Shown in pieces: positions 57,932 through 64,000 of a stretch of 64,000 nucleotides of DNA. Source of the DNA: Wolinella succinogenes DSM 1740 (GTDB lineage Bacteria > Campylobacterota > Campylobacteria > Campylobacterales > Helicobacteraceae); NCBI RefSeq assembly GCF_000196135.1, contig NC_005090.1:1932001-1996000 (forward strand), read 5' to 3'. A program made the translations under genes and the position numbers. Numbering within the stretch: the first letter of the stretch is position 1; every line of letters starts with the position of its first letter. The notes under the pieces are model-generated. The model had not been told where the DNA came from, ran no database searches, and saw only the letters and a program-made list of their open reading frames with translations.

Positions 57932-58269
57932 CTTCTCTCATTGGCACAATCCACGCAAATGGTTGCCTCAGGGAGAGCAAAAAGTCGCTTATAAGGAATA
58001 GGCTCATCACAAATTTGGCAGATTCCAAAATCAGGGGAATCGATGCGCGTTAACGCATATTCAAGCTTTTTAAGGCGCGCCTCTAGGTCAAGAAGGAGGC
58101 GCTTTTGGATGTTTTGATCCGCCAAACTCTCCAGTGCATCCATTTTCTCGGAGACACTCATGAGTGAGATCGGATTATTTTCCTCCTTTAAATGCTGAAT
58201 ATCGTTGCGTACGCTTTCGATCTCAGCGATTATTTTGAGTTTAAGCTCCGATCTCTGTTTTTTGGTCAA
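57928..58269 (-). CDS. DksA/TraR-type zinc-finger protein
   Basis: A 113-residue protein with an N-terminal coiled coil and a C4 zinc finger (Cys84, Cys87, Cys105, Cys108; GICQICDEPIPYKRL, ICVDC). Such proteins bind the RNA polymerase secondary channel and, with ppGpp, modulate rRNA and stress promoters. The coiled-coil tip carries no clear DxxDxA motif, so full DksA function is unsure. TTG start behind AAGGAG. Confidence 0.87.
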   Translation of the reverse strand: MTKKQRSELKLKIIAEIESVRNDIQHLKEENNPISLMSVSEKMDALESLADQNIQKRLLLDLEARLKKLEYALTRIDSPDFGICQICDEPIPYKRLFALPEATICVDCANERS

Positions 58270-58295
58270 GACTTCTCCTTAAGGTTTTTGCTTGG

Positions 58296-58301
58296 ATTAT
58301 A
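58296..58301 (-). promoter_or_regulatory. -10 element of the dksA-like gene
   Basis: TATAAT on the minus strand, 26 bases before the TTG start. Confidence 0.5.
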
Positions 58302-58327
58302 GAGGCGAGAAGCTTAAAAAGCCCTCC

Positions 58328-58687
58328 TCATCTAAATTTTTGAGCGATTTTTTCTTTAAGCTTAGAAAAGCCGAGGCGAATCCCGCTATAGCGCATCATC
58401 TTTGCCATCCTCTTCCACCACTCTCGCTCATAGCAGGGATGGGGACATTGGCGACAGCGCGGCTTCTCTTCGTGCGGGCAAGCCTGCAAGCGATCATGCG
58501 CATACAAAAAGAGCTCTTTGCACTCTTGACACAAAAAGAGCTCTAGCCTCTCTTGTAAATTCTCCCCCTTATAGGAGAGCTCTAAAGAGAGCGATTCCTT
58601 GGAAGCATTGGCGTGATTCCCCTCGCAGTAACAACGGGCGAAATCGGCTAAAAGATGAATATCTTTGAGAAACTTCTCTTGGGTCAT
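58328..58687 (-). CDS. YgbA-family (nitrous-oxide-stimulated promoter) cysteine-rich protein
   Basis: A 119-residue cytoplasmic protein matching the YgbA family: paired cysteines near the start (CYCEGNH), then LCQECKELFLYAHDRLQACP, PRCRQCPHPCYE and MRYSGIRL. In E. coli ygbA is induced by nitrosative stress, and members are thought to help during NO exposure; Wolinella respires nitrate and nitrite, so a similar role is reasonable. ATG overlaps the yqeY stop. Confidence 0.85.
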   Translation of the reverse strand: MTQEKFLKDIHLLADFARCYCEGNHANASKESLSLELSYKGENLQERLELFLCQECKELFLYAHDRLQACPHEEKPRCRQCPHPCYEREWWKRMAKMMRYSGIRLGFSKLKEKIAQKFR

Positions 58688-59136
58688 AGCTGATTTAAGA
58701 GCTCTTTAACCATGGCGCTAATGCGCTTGCCATCTGCTAATGCGGAGAGCTTAGAGTTGGCCACCCCCATCACTTTGCCCATATCTTTGGGTGAGCTCGC
58801 CCCCACCTCTTTGAGGATAAGCCCTAGCTCCTCTTTAAGCCGCTCATCACTTAGTTGCTCAGGAAGATAGGAGGTAATGATTTTAATCTCCTCTTGCTCC
58901 TTGGCATAGAGCTCCTCTCGACCTGCTTCTTTGTATTGAGCGGAGGCTTCCTCGCGCTGTTTACACGCTTTTTTGAGAATCGCAATCACATCCTCATCGC
59001 TCAACTCTCTTCGCTCATCCACCTCTATTTGCTTAAAAGCACTATTAATCATTCGCAGGGTATCACGCTTGAAATTGTCTCTATTTTTCATCGCCTCTTT
59101 CAACTCTTGGGCGATTCTCTCTTTGAGTTGACTCAT
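58684..59136 (-). CDS. yqeY: GatB/YqeY-domain protein
   Basis: A 150-residue stand-alone YqeY domain, related to the tRNA-binding tail of GatB (NRDNFKRDTLRMINSAFKQIEVD, EELGLILKEVGASSPKDMGKVMG). Its precise role is unknown. GGAAAATCC precedes the start weakly. It is divergent from flgH. Confidence 0.92.
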   Translation of the reverse strand: MSQLKERIAQELKEAMKNRDNFKRDTLRMINSAFKQIEVDERRELSDEDVIAILKKACKQREEASAQYKEAGREELYAKEQEEIKIITSYLPEQLSDERLKEELGLILKEVGASSPKDMGKVMGVANSKLSALADGKRISAMVKELLNQL

Positions 59137-59157
59137 GGAAAATCCTTTGTGATTTTT

Positions 59158-59173
59158 GGGAATATGCTTTGCT
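59158..59173 (+). promoter_or_regulatory. Sigma-54-type promoter for flgH-pse operon
   Basis: GG at 59159-59160 and GC at 59171-59172 are separated by exactly ten bases, with TTTGCT at the -12, matching the GG-N10-GC frame of the TGGCAC-N5-TTGCW consensus (the GCAC part is poor). A start near 59184 would leave a leader of about 30 bases before the flgH ATG. rpoN lies 2 kb upstream. Confidence 0.55.
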
Positions 59174-59177
59174 TAGG

Positions 59178-59183
59178 ATTATA
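59178..59183 (-). promoter_or_regulatory. -10 element for yqeY
   Basis: TATAAT on the minus strand 42 bases before the yqeY start. It lies only five bases from the -12 of the oppositely directed sigma-54 promoter. Confidence 0.45.
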
Positions 59184-59214
59184 ACCAATTACCCTTCAAA
59201 GCAAAGGATGTGCT

Positions 59215-59931
59215 ATGAGAAGAATGTCAGGATTCCTGCTGGTGACGCTTGTAGCGGCACTTTATAGTGGCTGCTCGGTCGCCGACCCCCAAATCTCTTT
59301 TAAACCCCCTGAGTATGTCGAAGAGATGCCCGCACGAGAAGTGGAGGAGAGCTTTGGCAACGCAGGCAGTCTCTTTGGTCAAGGCGACAACCCGCTTTTT
59401 GCCGATCGGCGCGCCATGAAGCTCAATGACCTTGTCACGGTGATCATCAATGAGACCGCCTCAGCTAGTAGCTCTGGCAAAAAAGATCTAAGCGAGACGA
59501 GTAGCAGCACTATGAACGGTCCTTCCGTCACCTTTGGTGGCCCCAGCCAAAGCATTGGCAATGCGGTGAACAAGCTCAACAACTTCACCTCTTTTGGACT
59601 CTCCACGGGCAACAATAACTCCACCTTTGCAGGCTCAGGAACTCAACAGCGCCAAGAATCTTTCACCACCACCGTCTCAGCACGAATCATCAAAGTGATG
59701 GAGAATGGCAACTACTTCATTGAGGGAGGACGAGAGATTCTCATCAATGGCGAAAAACAGATCATGCGCCTCACGGGCGTGATTCGCCCCTACGACATTG
59801 GACGAAACAACACCATCAACTCCCGATACATCGCCGATGCAAAAATCATGTATGAGACCCAAGGCGAGATCAAAAAGAGCACCGAGAAGGGATGGGGCAC
59901 GAAAGTCTTAGAATCGGTTTGGCCTTTCTAA
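59215..59931 (+). CDS. flgH: Flagellar L-ring lipoprotein FlgH
   Basis: Outer-membrane ring of the flagellar basal body, 238 aa. A lipoprotein signal ends LYSGC, followed by SLFGQGDNPLFADRRAMKLNDLVTVII and the C-terminal RPYDIGRNNTINSRYIADAKI typical of FlgH. It is transcribed from the sigma-54-type promoter 40-55 bases upstream. pseF starts one base after its stop. Confidence 0.96.
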   Translation: MRRMSGFLLVTLVAALYSGCSVADPQISFKPPEYVEEMPAREVEESFGNAGSLFGQGDNPLFADRRAMKLNDLVTVIINETASASSSGKKDLSETSSSTMNGPSVTFGGPSQSIGNAVNKLNNFTSFGLSTGNNNSTFAGSGTQQRQESFTTTVSARIIKVMENGNYFIEGGREILINGEKQIMRLTGVIRPYDIGRNNTINSRYIADAKIMYETQGEIKKSTEKGWGTKVLESVWPF

Positions 59932-59932
59932 G

Positions 59933-60613
59933 ATGAGAATCGCGCTCATTCCAGCCCGCGGAGGGAGCAAGCGAATCCCTCATAAAAACATCAAAGATTT
60001 TTGCGGTCGCCCCATCCTAGCCTACTCGATTGAGGTGGCGCAAAAGAGTGGTCTCTTCGAGGCGATTGTAGTCTCCACGGATGACGAGAGAATCGCCGCC
60101 ATCGCCAAGCATCTAGGTGCGCGTGTTCCTTTTTTGAGGCCTGCACACCTGAGTGACGATTCCACGGGCACCCTCCCCGTGATCGCCCATGCGGCTGAAC
60201 GACTAGAGCTTGGGAGCGACGATCTCCTCTGCTGCCTCTATCCCACCGCTCCCCTTTTAGAATCAAGCTCTCTTATTTTGGGCTTAGAGGCGCTAGAGGG
60301 AGAGGTCTCCTACACCTTTGGGGCGGTGCGCTATGACTATCCCCCGCAAAGAAGCTTTATGCTCAAGGAGAATGGCGCTCCAACAATGCTCTTTCCTGAG
60401 CACTTCCAGAGCCGCTCCCAAGACCTAAACCCCATCTTTCATGACGCGGGGCAATTCTACTGGGCTAGGGCCGAAACATGGAGGGCTCAAGAGCCGATTT
60501 TCACTCCAAGCGCGCGAGCTATTGTGCTTGATCCCCTCAGGGTTCAGGATATCGACACGCTAGAGGATTGGAAGCTGGCGGAGATGAAGTATCGCTTGCT
60601 TGAGTCATCATGA
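59933..60613 (+). CDS. pseF: Pseudaminic acid cytidylyltransferase PseF
   Basis: Activates pseudaminic acid with CTP, 226 aa. The nucleotidyltransferase start LIPARGGSKRIPHKNIK and VVSTDDERIA are diagnostic. PseF and PseG are separate proteins here, unlike their fusion in Helicobacter. The stop overlaps pseG (ATGA). Confidence 0.94.
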   Translation: MRIALIPARGGSKRIPHKNIKDFCGRPILAYSIEVAQKSGLFEAIVVSTDDERIAAIAKHLGARVPFLRPAHLSDDSTGTLPVIAHAAERLELGSDDLLCCLYPTAPLLESSSLILGLEALEGEVSYTFGAVRYDYPPQRSFMLKENGAPTMLFPEHFQSRSQDLNPIFHDAGQFYWARAETWRAQEPIFTPSARAIVLDPLRVQDIDTLEDWKLAEMKYRLLESS

Positions 60614-61455
60614 GACGCGCCCTTCTCTTCACGGAATGGGGCGAGACCATTGGACTTGGTCATCTGAGGCGCTCTGAGGCGCTTAGGGATCATTTTTTAG
60701 CTTCAGGCTTTGAGGCCAAAATATACGCCAACCTTGACCCTAGAGATCACAAGGATTGGCGCGAAGGAGATTGGGGGGTGATCGATTCTTATCTCCTGCC
60801 CCTCGAGGCGTATGAGTGGGTGGGTCACCAAACTCAAAAGGCGATCTTCTTGGATGACACCCTGCGCCTTGACTACCCCAAGGGGGTGATTCTTAATGGC
60901 GCCATGGGAGCTCAAAATCTTCCCTACCCCCCCAAAGAGGGTCGAGAGTTTTGGCTTGGAGGCGACTATACCCTCGTGCGCCAAGAGTTCTGGAATCTCC
61001 CTCCAAAGCCCATCGCCAAAAAGCCGCAACGCCTTCTTATTACTCTGGGCGGAAGTGCGCAGGGACTCAAACTCCAGCAGGAGATTGAGGCATGGGCAAG
61101 CGCCCACTTCCCCCATCTAAAGAGGCTCACGCTCAACCCTCACCTCTCCCCCTCTGCAGGAGAGATTCGCTCCATTATGCAAAAAGCCGATATAGCCATC
61201 AGTGGCGCAGGAGGCACACTCAATGAGTGTGCGGCTTGTGGTCTGCCTGTGATTGCCATCCAAATTGCTCCAAATCAGCGCACCCTCTTGGAGGGGTGGA
61301 GTGAGCTTGGAGCCATAGAGAGGGTGACTTTGGGTGATTGGGAGGCGCTAGGGCAAGCCCTAGAGCGGCTTCATAGCCCTTTTGTGCGTCAAGATCTCTC
61401 GTTAAAGGCTTGGCAGATGATGCAAAAGACCCGATGGAAGGAGATACTCAAATGA
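60610..61455 (+). CDS. pseG: UDP-2,4-diacetamido-2,4,6-trideoxy-beta-L-altropyranose hydrolase PseG
   Basis: Removes UDP from the altropyranose intermediate of the pseudaminic pathway, 281 aa. The GT-B-like fold start with TIGLGHLRRSEALRD and the C-terminal ISGAGGTLNECAACGLPVI are typical of PseG. Its stop lies inside the pseH start. Confidence 0.93.
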   Translation: MRRALLFTEWGETIGLGHLRRSEALRDHFLASGFEAKIYANLDPRDHKDWREGDWGVIDSYLLPLEAYEWVGHQTQKAIFLDDTLRLDYPKGVILNGAMGAQNLPYPPKEGREFWLGGDYTLVRQEFWNLPPKPIAKKPQRLLITLGGSAQGLKLQQEIEAWASAHFPHLKRLTLNPHLSPSAGEIRSIMQKADIAISGAGGTLNECAACGLPVIAIQIAPNQRTLLEGWSELGAIERVTLGDWEALGQALERLHSPFVRQDLSLKAWQMMQKTRWKEILK

Positions 61456-61991
61456 ACGCCTCTTTGCAAGGAGACTTCAAGATCAATGGACTCTCCCTTC
61501 GCTCCTTTGTGAATCTCTCGCCCCTAGAGGCAGAGGAGGTGCGAAGGTGGAGGAATCACCCTGAAATTCGACGATTCATGTACAATGACCGCGAGATTGA
61601 TTCGATAGAGCACATCCAATTTATCGAGAGCCTAAGAGAATCGAGCCACTCAGGCTACTGGGTCGTCCATGAGGAGAATCGCCCCCTAGGCACCCTTTCG
61701 CTGACGCGTTTCAACCCTCTCCATCATCACGCCTTTTTGGGAATCTACGCTAACCCTTTTGATTCCACCAAGGGACGCGGAAAACGTCTCATGGAGGCTC
61801 TTTTAGCACTTAGCTTCTCCCACTTTGGGCTTCACACCCTAAAGCTTGAGGTGATGGAGGAGAACGAGCGCGCCATCACTCTCTACGAAACGATGGGTTT
61901 TGTGCGCGAGGGATGTTGGCGCGACTATATCTTTAAAGAGGGGCGCTACCGCTCCATCCTCCTCATGGGAATCCTCAATGAAACACTCTGA
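61452..61991 (+). CDS. pseH: UDP-4-amino-4,6-dideoxy-N-acetyl-beta-L-altrosamine N-acetyltransferase PseH
   Basis: GNAT enzyme acetylating the 4-amino sugar in the pathway, 179 aa. It has VRRWRNHPEIRRFMYNDREI, the acetyl-CoA loop STKGRGKRLMEALL and LYETMGFVREG. I take the ATG at 61452, overlapping the pseG stop. A frame extending 14 codons upstream lies inside pseG. Confidence 0.92.
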   Translation: MNASLQGDFKINGLSLRSFVNLSPLEAEEVRRWRNHPEIRRFMYNDREIDSIEHIQFIESLRESSHSGYWVVHEENRPLGTLSLTRFNPLHHHAFLGIYANPFDSTKGRGKRLMEALLALSFSHFGLHTLKLEVMEENERAITLYETMGFVREGCWRDYIFKEGRYRSILLMGILNETL

Positions 61992-62997
61992 CCTTCTCCT
62001 CATCGCTGAACTATCCGCCAACCACAACCAAGAGAAGAATCTCGCCCTAGAGACCCTCCATGCCGCCAAAGAATCGGGAGCCAACGCCGTGAAACTCCAG
62101 ACTTACACCGCCGACACGCTCACGCTCGATTCCTCTAAACCCTATTTTCAGATTCAAAGCGACACCCTTTGGGATGGTGAGACGCTCTATAGCCTCTACC
62201 AGAAGGCCTACACCCCTTGGGAGTGGCACGAAGAGCTCTTTGAATACGCCAAGAAATTGGGGCTCCTCTGCTTCTCCACCCCTTTTGACCCAACGGCGGT
62301 CGATTTTTTAGAGACGCTAGGGAATCCCATCTACAAAATCGCCTCCTTTGAGATCAATGATATTCCTCTTATTCGCTACGCCGCAAGACTCCAAAAACCG
62401 ATGATTCTCTCCACGGGAATCGCCTCGCTTGAAGAGATTAGCGAAGCGGTGGAGGCGTGCCGCAACGAAGGGAATGAGGATATCACGCTCCTAGCCTGCA
62501 CCAGCTCCTACCCCGCCCCTCTAGAAGAGGCGAATCTCGCTCGGATTCCTGACCTAAAGAGGCGCTTTGGAGTCAAAGTAGGGCTCAGCGATCACACCCT
62601 TGGCCTCATAGCACCCATAGTGGCAGTGAGCCTAGGGGCGAGTGTGATTGAGAAGCACTTCATCCTCTCTCGCTCCCTAGGAGGCCCCGATGGCGCCTTC
62701 AGCCTAGAACCCAGTGAATTCAAAGAGATGGTCTCCTCTATCCATGCCGCCTCTTTGGCGCTTGGGGAGGCCAATTACGAGCTGAGCCCCAAGGTGGCTA
62801 AATCAAAAATTTTCAAGCGGAGTCTCTTTGTCTGTGAAAAGATTCAAAAAGGAGAGCGATTCACCCCCAAGAACCTTCGATCCATCCGCCCCGGTCATGG
62901 GCTCCCCCCCAAACACCTGAATGAAATTTTGGGCAAAGAGGCGGCGTGTGATATTGAGCGAGGCGAGCCACTCACTTGGGAGATGGTGCGAAGATAG
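61978..62997 (+). CDS. pseI: Pseudaminic acid synthase PseI
   Basis: Condenses the altrose sugar with phosphoenolpyruvate to give pseudaminic acid, 339 aa. A NeuB-type TIM barrel (IAELSANHNQEKNLA, VKLQTYTADTLTLDS, HFILSRSLGGPDGAFS) with a C-terminal SAF antifreeze-like domain (FTPKNLRSIRPGHGLPPKHL). It starts inside the end of pseH (14-base overlap). Confidence 0.94.
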   Translation: MKHSDLLLIAELSANHNQEKNLALETLHAAKESGANAVKLQTYTADTLTLDSSKPYFQIQSDTLWDGETLYSLYQKAYTPWEWHEELFEYAKKLGLLCFSTPFDPTAVDFLETLGNPIYKIASFEINDIPLIRYAARLQKPMILSTGIASLEEISEAVEACRNEGNEDITLLACTSSYPAPLEEANLARIPDLKRRFGVKVGLSDHTLGLIAPIVAVSLGASVIEKHFILSRSLGGPDGAFSLEPSEFKEMVSSIHAASLALGEANYELSPKVAKSKIFKRSLFVCEKIQKGERFTPKNLRSIRPGHGLPPKHLNEILGKEAACDIERGEPLTWEMVRR

Positions 62998-63015
62998 GCT
63001 CTCCCTTTTAGAGCC
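62997..63015. repeat. 6-bp inverted repeat after pseI
   Basis: GGCTCT and AGAGCC are perfect arms around CCCTTTT, overlapping the last base of the pseI stop. There is no T-tract after it, so terminator activity is doubtful. Confidence 0.3.
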
Positions 63016-63030
63016 CTCAAACTCAAATCC

Positions 63031-63039
63031 TGCTAAAAT
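63031..63039 (+). promoter_or_regulatory. Extended -10 promoter for thrC
   Basis: TGCTAAAAT (TGn plus TAAAAT) lies 34 bases ahead of the thrC GTG, with AAGGAAG as ribosome-binding site. No -35 is seen. Confidence 0.45.
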
Positions 63040-63073
63040 ACTCTCCATCCATCCTCCCCACAAGGAAGCAACC

Positions 63074-64000
63074 GTGCTCATCGAGACCAGAGGGAACGAT
63101 TCCCAAAAGCCACTAAATGTCGAATTCAGCCACGCCATCCTCAATCCTGATGCCAGCTTTGGCGGACTCTACGCACCTGAGGCACTCCCTATTTTAGGGC
63201 AAGAGGCGAGAATGCGCCTTAAGGATCTCTCCTACGCCAAACTAGCCAAAGAGATCTTTGCCCTCTTGGGAATTGAGCTTGAAGAGGAGATTCTTCATGA
63301 GGCTCTCTCGCTCTATGACCATTTTGATGACCCTGCCCACCCTGCGCCCTTGGTACCGCTAAAGAGAGACTTGAGCGTCCTAGAGCTCTACCATGGACCC
63401 ACGCGTGCCTTTAAAGATATGGCGCTTCAGCCCTTTGGCCGTATCCTCTCCCGTCTCGCTCAGCAAAGAGGAGAGCGCTACCTCATCCTCGCCGCCACCA
63501 GCGGAGATACAGGCCCTGCCACACTAGAGAGCTTCGCCAACCAAAAAAATATCCAAGTCGTCTGCCTCTATCCCCAAGGGGGCACCAGCGATGTTCAGCG
63601 CCTCCAGATGACCACACAAGAGGCGGAGAATCTCAAAGTGCTGGGCATCCATGGAGACTTTGATGATGCCCAAGCTGCGCTCAAAAGCCTTCTTAAGGAT
63701 GACCATTTTAGGGCCTCTTTGACCCAAAAAGGGATTTCGCTCTCCGCGGCCAACTCCGTCAATTTTGGCCGAATCGCCTTTCAGATTATCTACCACGCCT
63801 ACGCCTCTCTAAGGAGCGATTCTCCCATTGATGTTATTGTTCCTAGCGGTAATTTTGGGAACGCTTTGGGCGCTTTTTACGCCAAGCTTATGGGCTTTGG
63901 GATTGGCAAAATCATGATCGCTAGCAACGCCAACAACATTCTCACTGAGCTCATCACCACAGGAATCTACGATATTCGAGGAAAAACCCTCAAAAAAACT
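63074..64000 (+). CDS. thrC: Threonine synthase (5' part, runs off the window)
   Basis: PLP enzyme converting O-phosphohomoserine to threonine. The first 309 codons are in the window and open to the last base. LYHGPTRAFKDMALQPFG carries the PLP lysine, and AATSGDTGPATLESF, PQGGTSDVQRLQM, SANSVNFGRI and VPSGNFGNALG follow in the expected order. The start is GTG at 63074 behind AAGGAAG. The gene is partial at the 3' side only because the window ends. Confidence 0.95.
   Translation, partial: MLIETRGNDSQKPLNVEFSHAILNPDASFGGLYAPEALPILGQEARMRLKDLSYAKLAKEIFALLGIELEEEILHEALSLYDHFDDPAHPAPLVPLKRDLSVLELYHGPTRAFKDMALQPFGRILSRLAQQRGERYLILAATSGDTGPATLESFANQKNIQVVCLYPQGGTSDVQRLQMTTQEAENLKVLGIHGDFDDAQAALKSLLKDDHFRASLTQKGISLSAANSVNFGRIAFQIIYHAYASLRSDSPIDVIVPSGNFGNALGAFYAKLMGFGIGKIMIASNANNILTELITTGIYDIRGKTLKKT

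Overview
The window is one continuous, gene-dense stretch of a Campylobacterota (epsilonproteobacterial) chromosome. Protein sequences and gene order fit Wolinella succinogenes or a very close relative; this is recognition from memory, not a database search. Supporting signs are Helicobacter-type neighbourhoods (tatD-mltD-rlpA-kdsC-lptC-lptA-engB-mrdA; rplY-pth-lptG beside tal; cheW-cheA/REC-cheV; dnaX-tsaE-lptB-rpoN; purA-fliJ-motE-like; coaBC-pseB; flgH-pseF-pseG-pseH), a Helicobacter-like Fur, a CheA carrying its own receiver domain, and a pseudaminic-acid pathway. About 75 protein genes and two tRNAs were recognised. No rRNA, IS element, prophage or CRISPR array was seen, and no gene-free gap exceeds 300 bases.

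Layout. 0.05-5.4 kb: tRNA-Phe, murD-mraY, gpmI, der. 5.5-10.4 kb: a small secreted unknown, an EamA permease, fur, a DUF2325/flavoprotein pair, and a divergent histidine kinase/response regulator pair. 10.5-17.8 kb: a BioF-like enzyme and PBP1A, carA with a DUF507 gene, dgt, then a markedly AT-rich HEPN-like orphan gene against tRNA-Ser. 17.8-33.3 kb (nearly all minus strand): MotE-like and fliJ, purA, hisZ, uppS, coaBC, pseB, PBP2, a short acetyltransferase, engB, lptA-lptC-kdsC, hisB, rlpA, mltD, tatD. This is a cell-envelope and morphogenesis block with housekeeping genes interleaved. 33.4-46.1 kb: ribE, a FlhB C-terminal paralogue, lptG-pth-rplY, tal, serB, cheW-cheA-cheV, an LpxH-like phosphoesterase, argC, thiS, a response regulator, glmU. 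46.2-57.9 kb (plus strand): motA-motB-fliP-trmA-GGDEF/EAL, then dnaX-trpD-tsaE-lptB-rpoN-lipoprotein. 57.9-64 kb: dksA-like, ygbA-like and yqeY on the minus strand, then flgH-pseF-pseG-pseH-pseI on the plus strand behind a sigma-54-type promoter, and the 5' part of thrC.

Themes. The window joins peptidoglycan synthesis (murD, mraY, glmU, uppS, two PBPs, mltD, rlpA), LPS transport (lptA, B, C, G, kdsC), flagellar assembly and glycosylation (fliJ, fliP, flgH, motAB, flhB-like, pseB/F/G/H/I, rpoN) and chemotaxis. Genes are often translationally coupled by 4-base ATGA/GTGA overlaps, and TTG or GTG starts are common. The points most worth a second look are the AT-rich HEPN-like gene coupled to dgt beside tRNA-Ser, the strong over-representation of the word RGAATC across the window, a ThiS with two residues beyond its glycines, a TrmA-type methyltransferase carrying a RumA-type iron-sulfur cysteine pattern, and the sigma-54 promoter heading flgH plus the pse genes.
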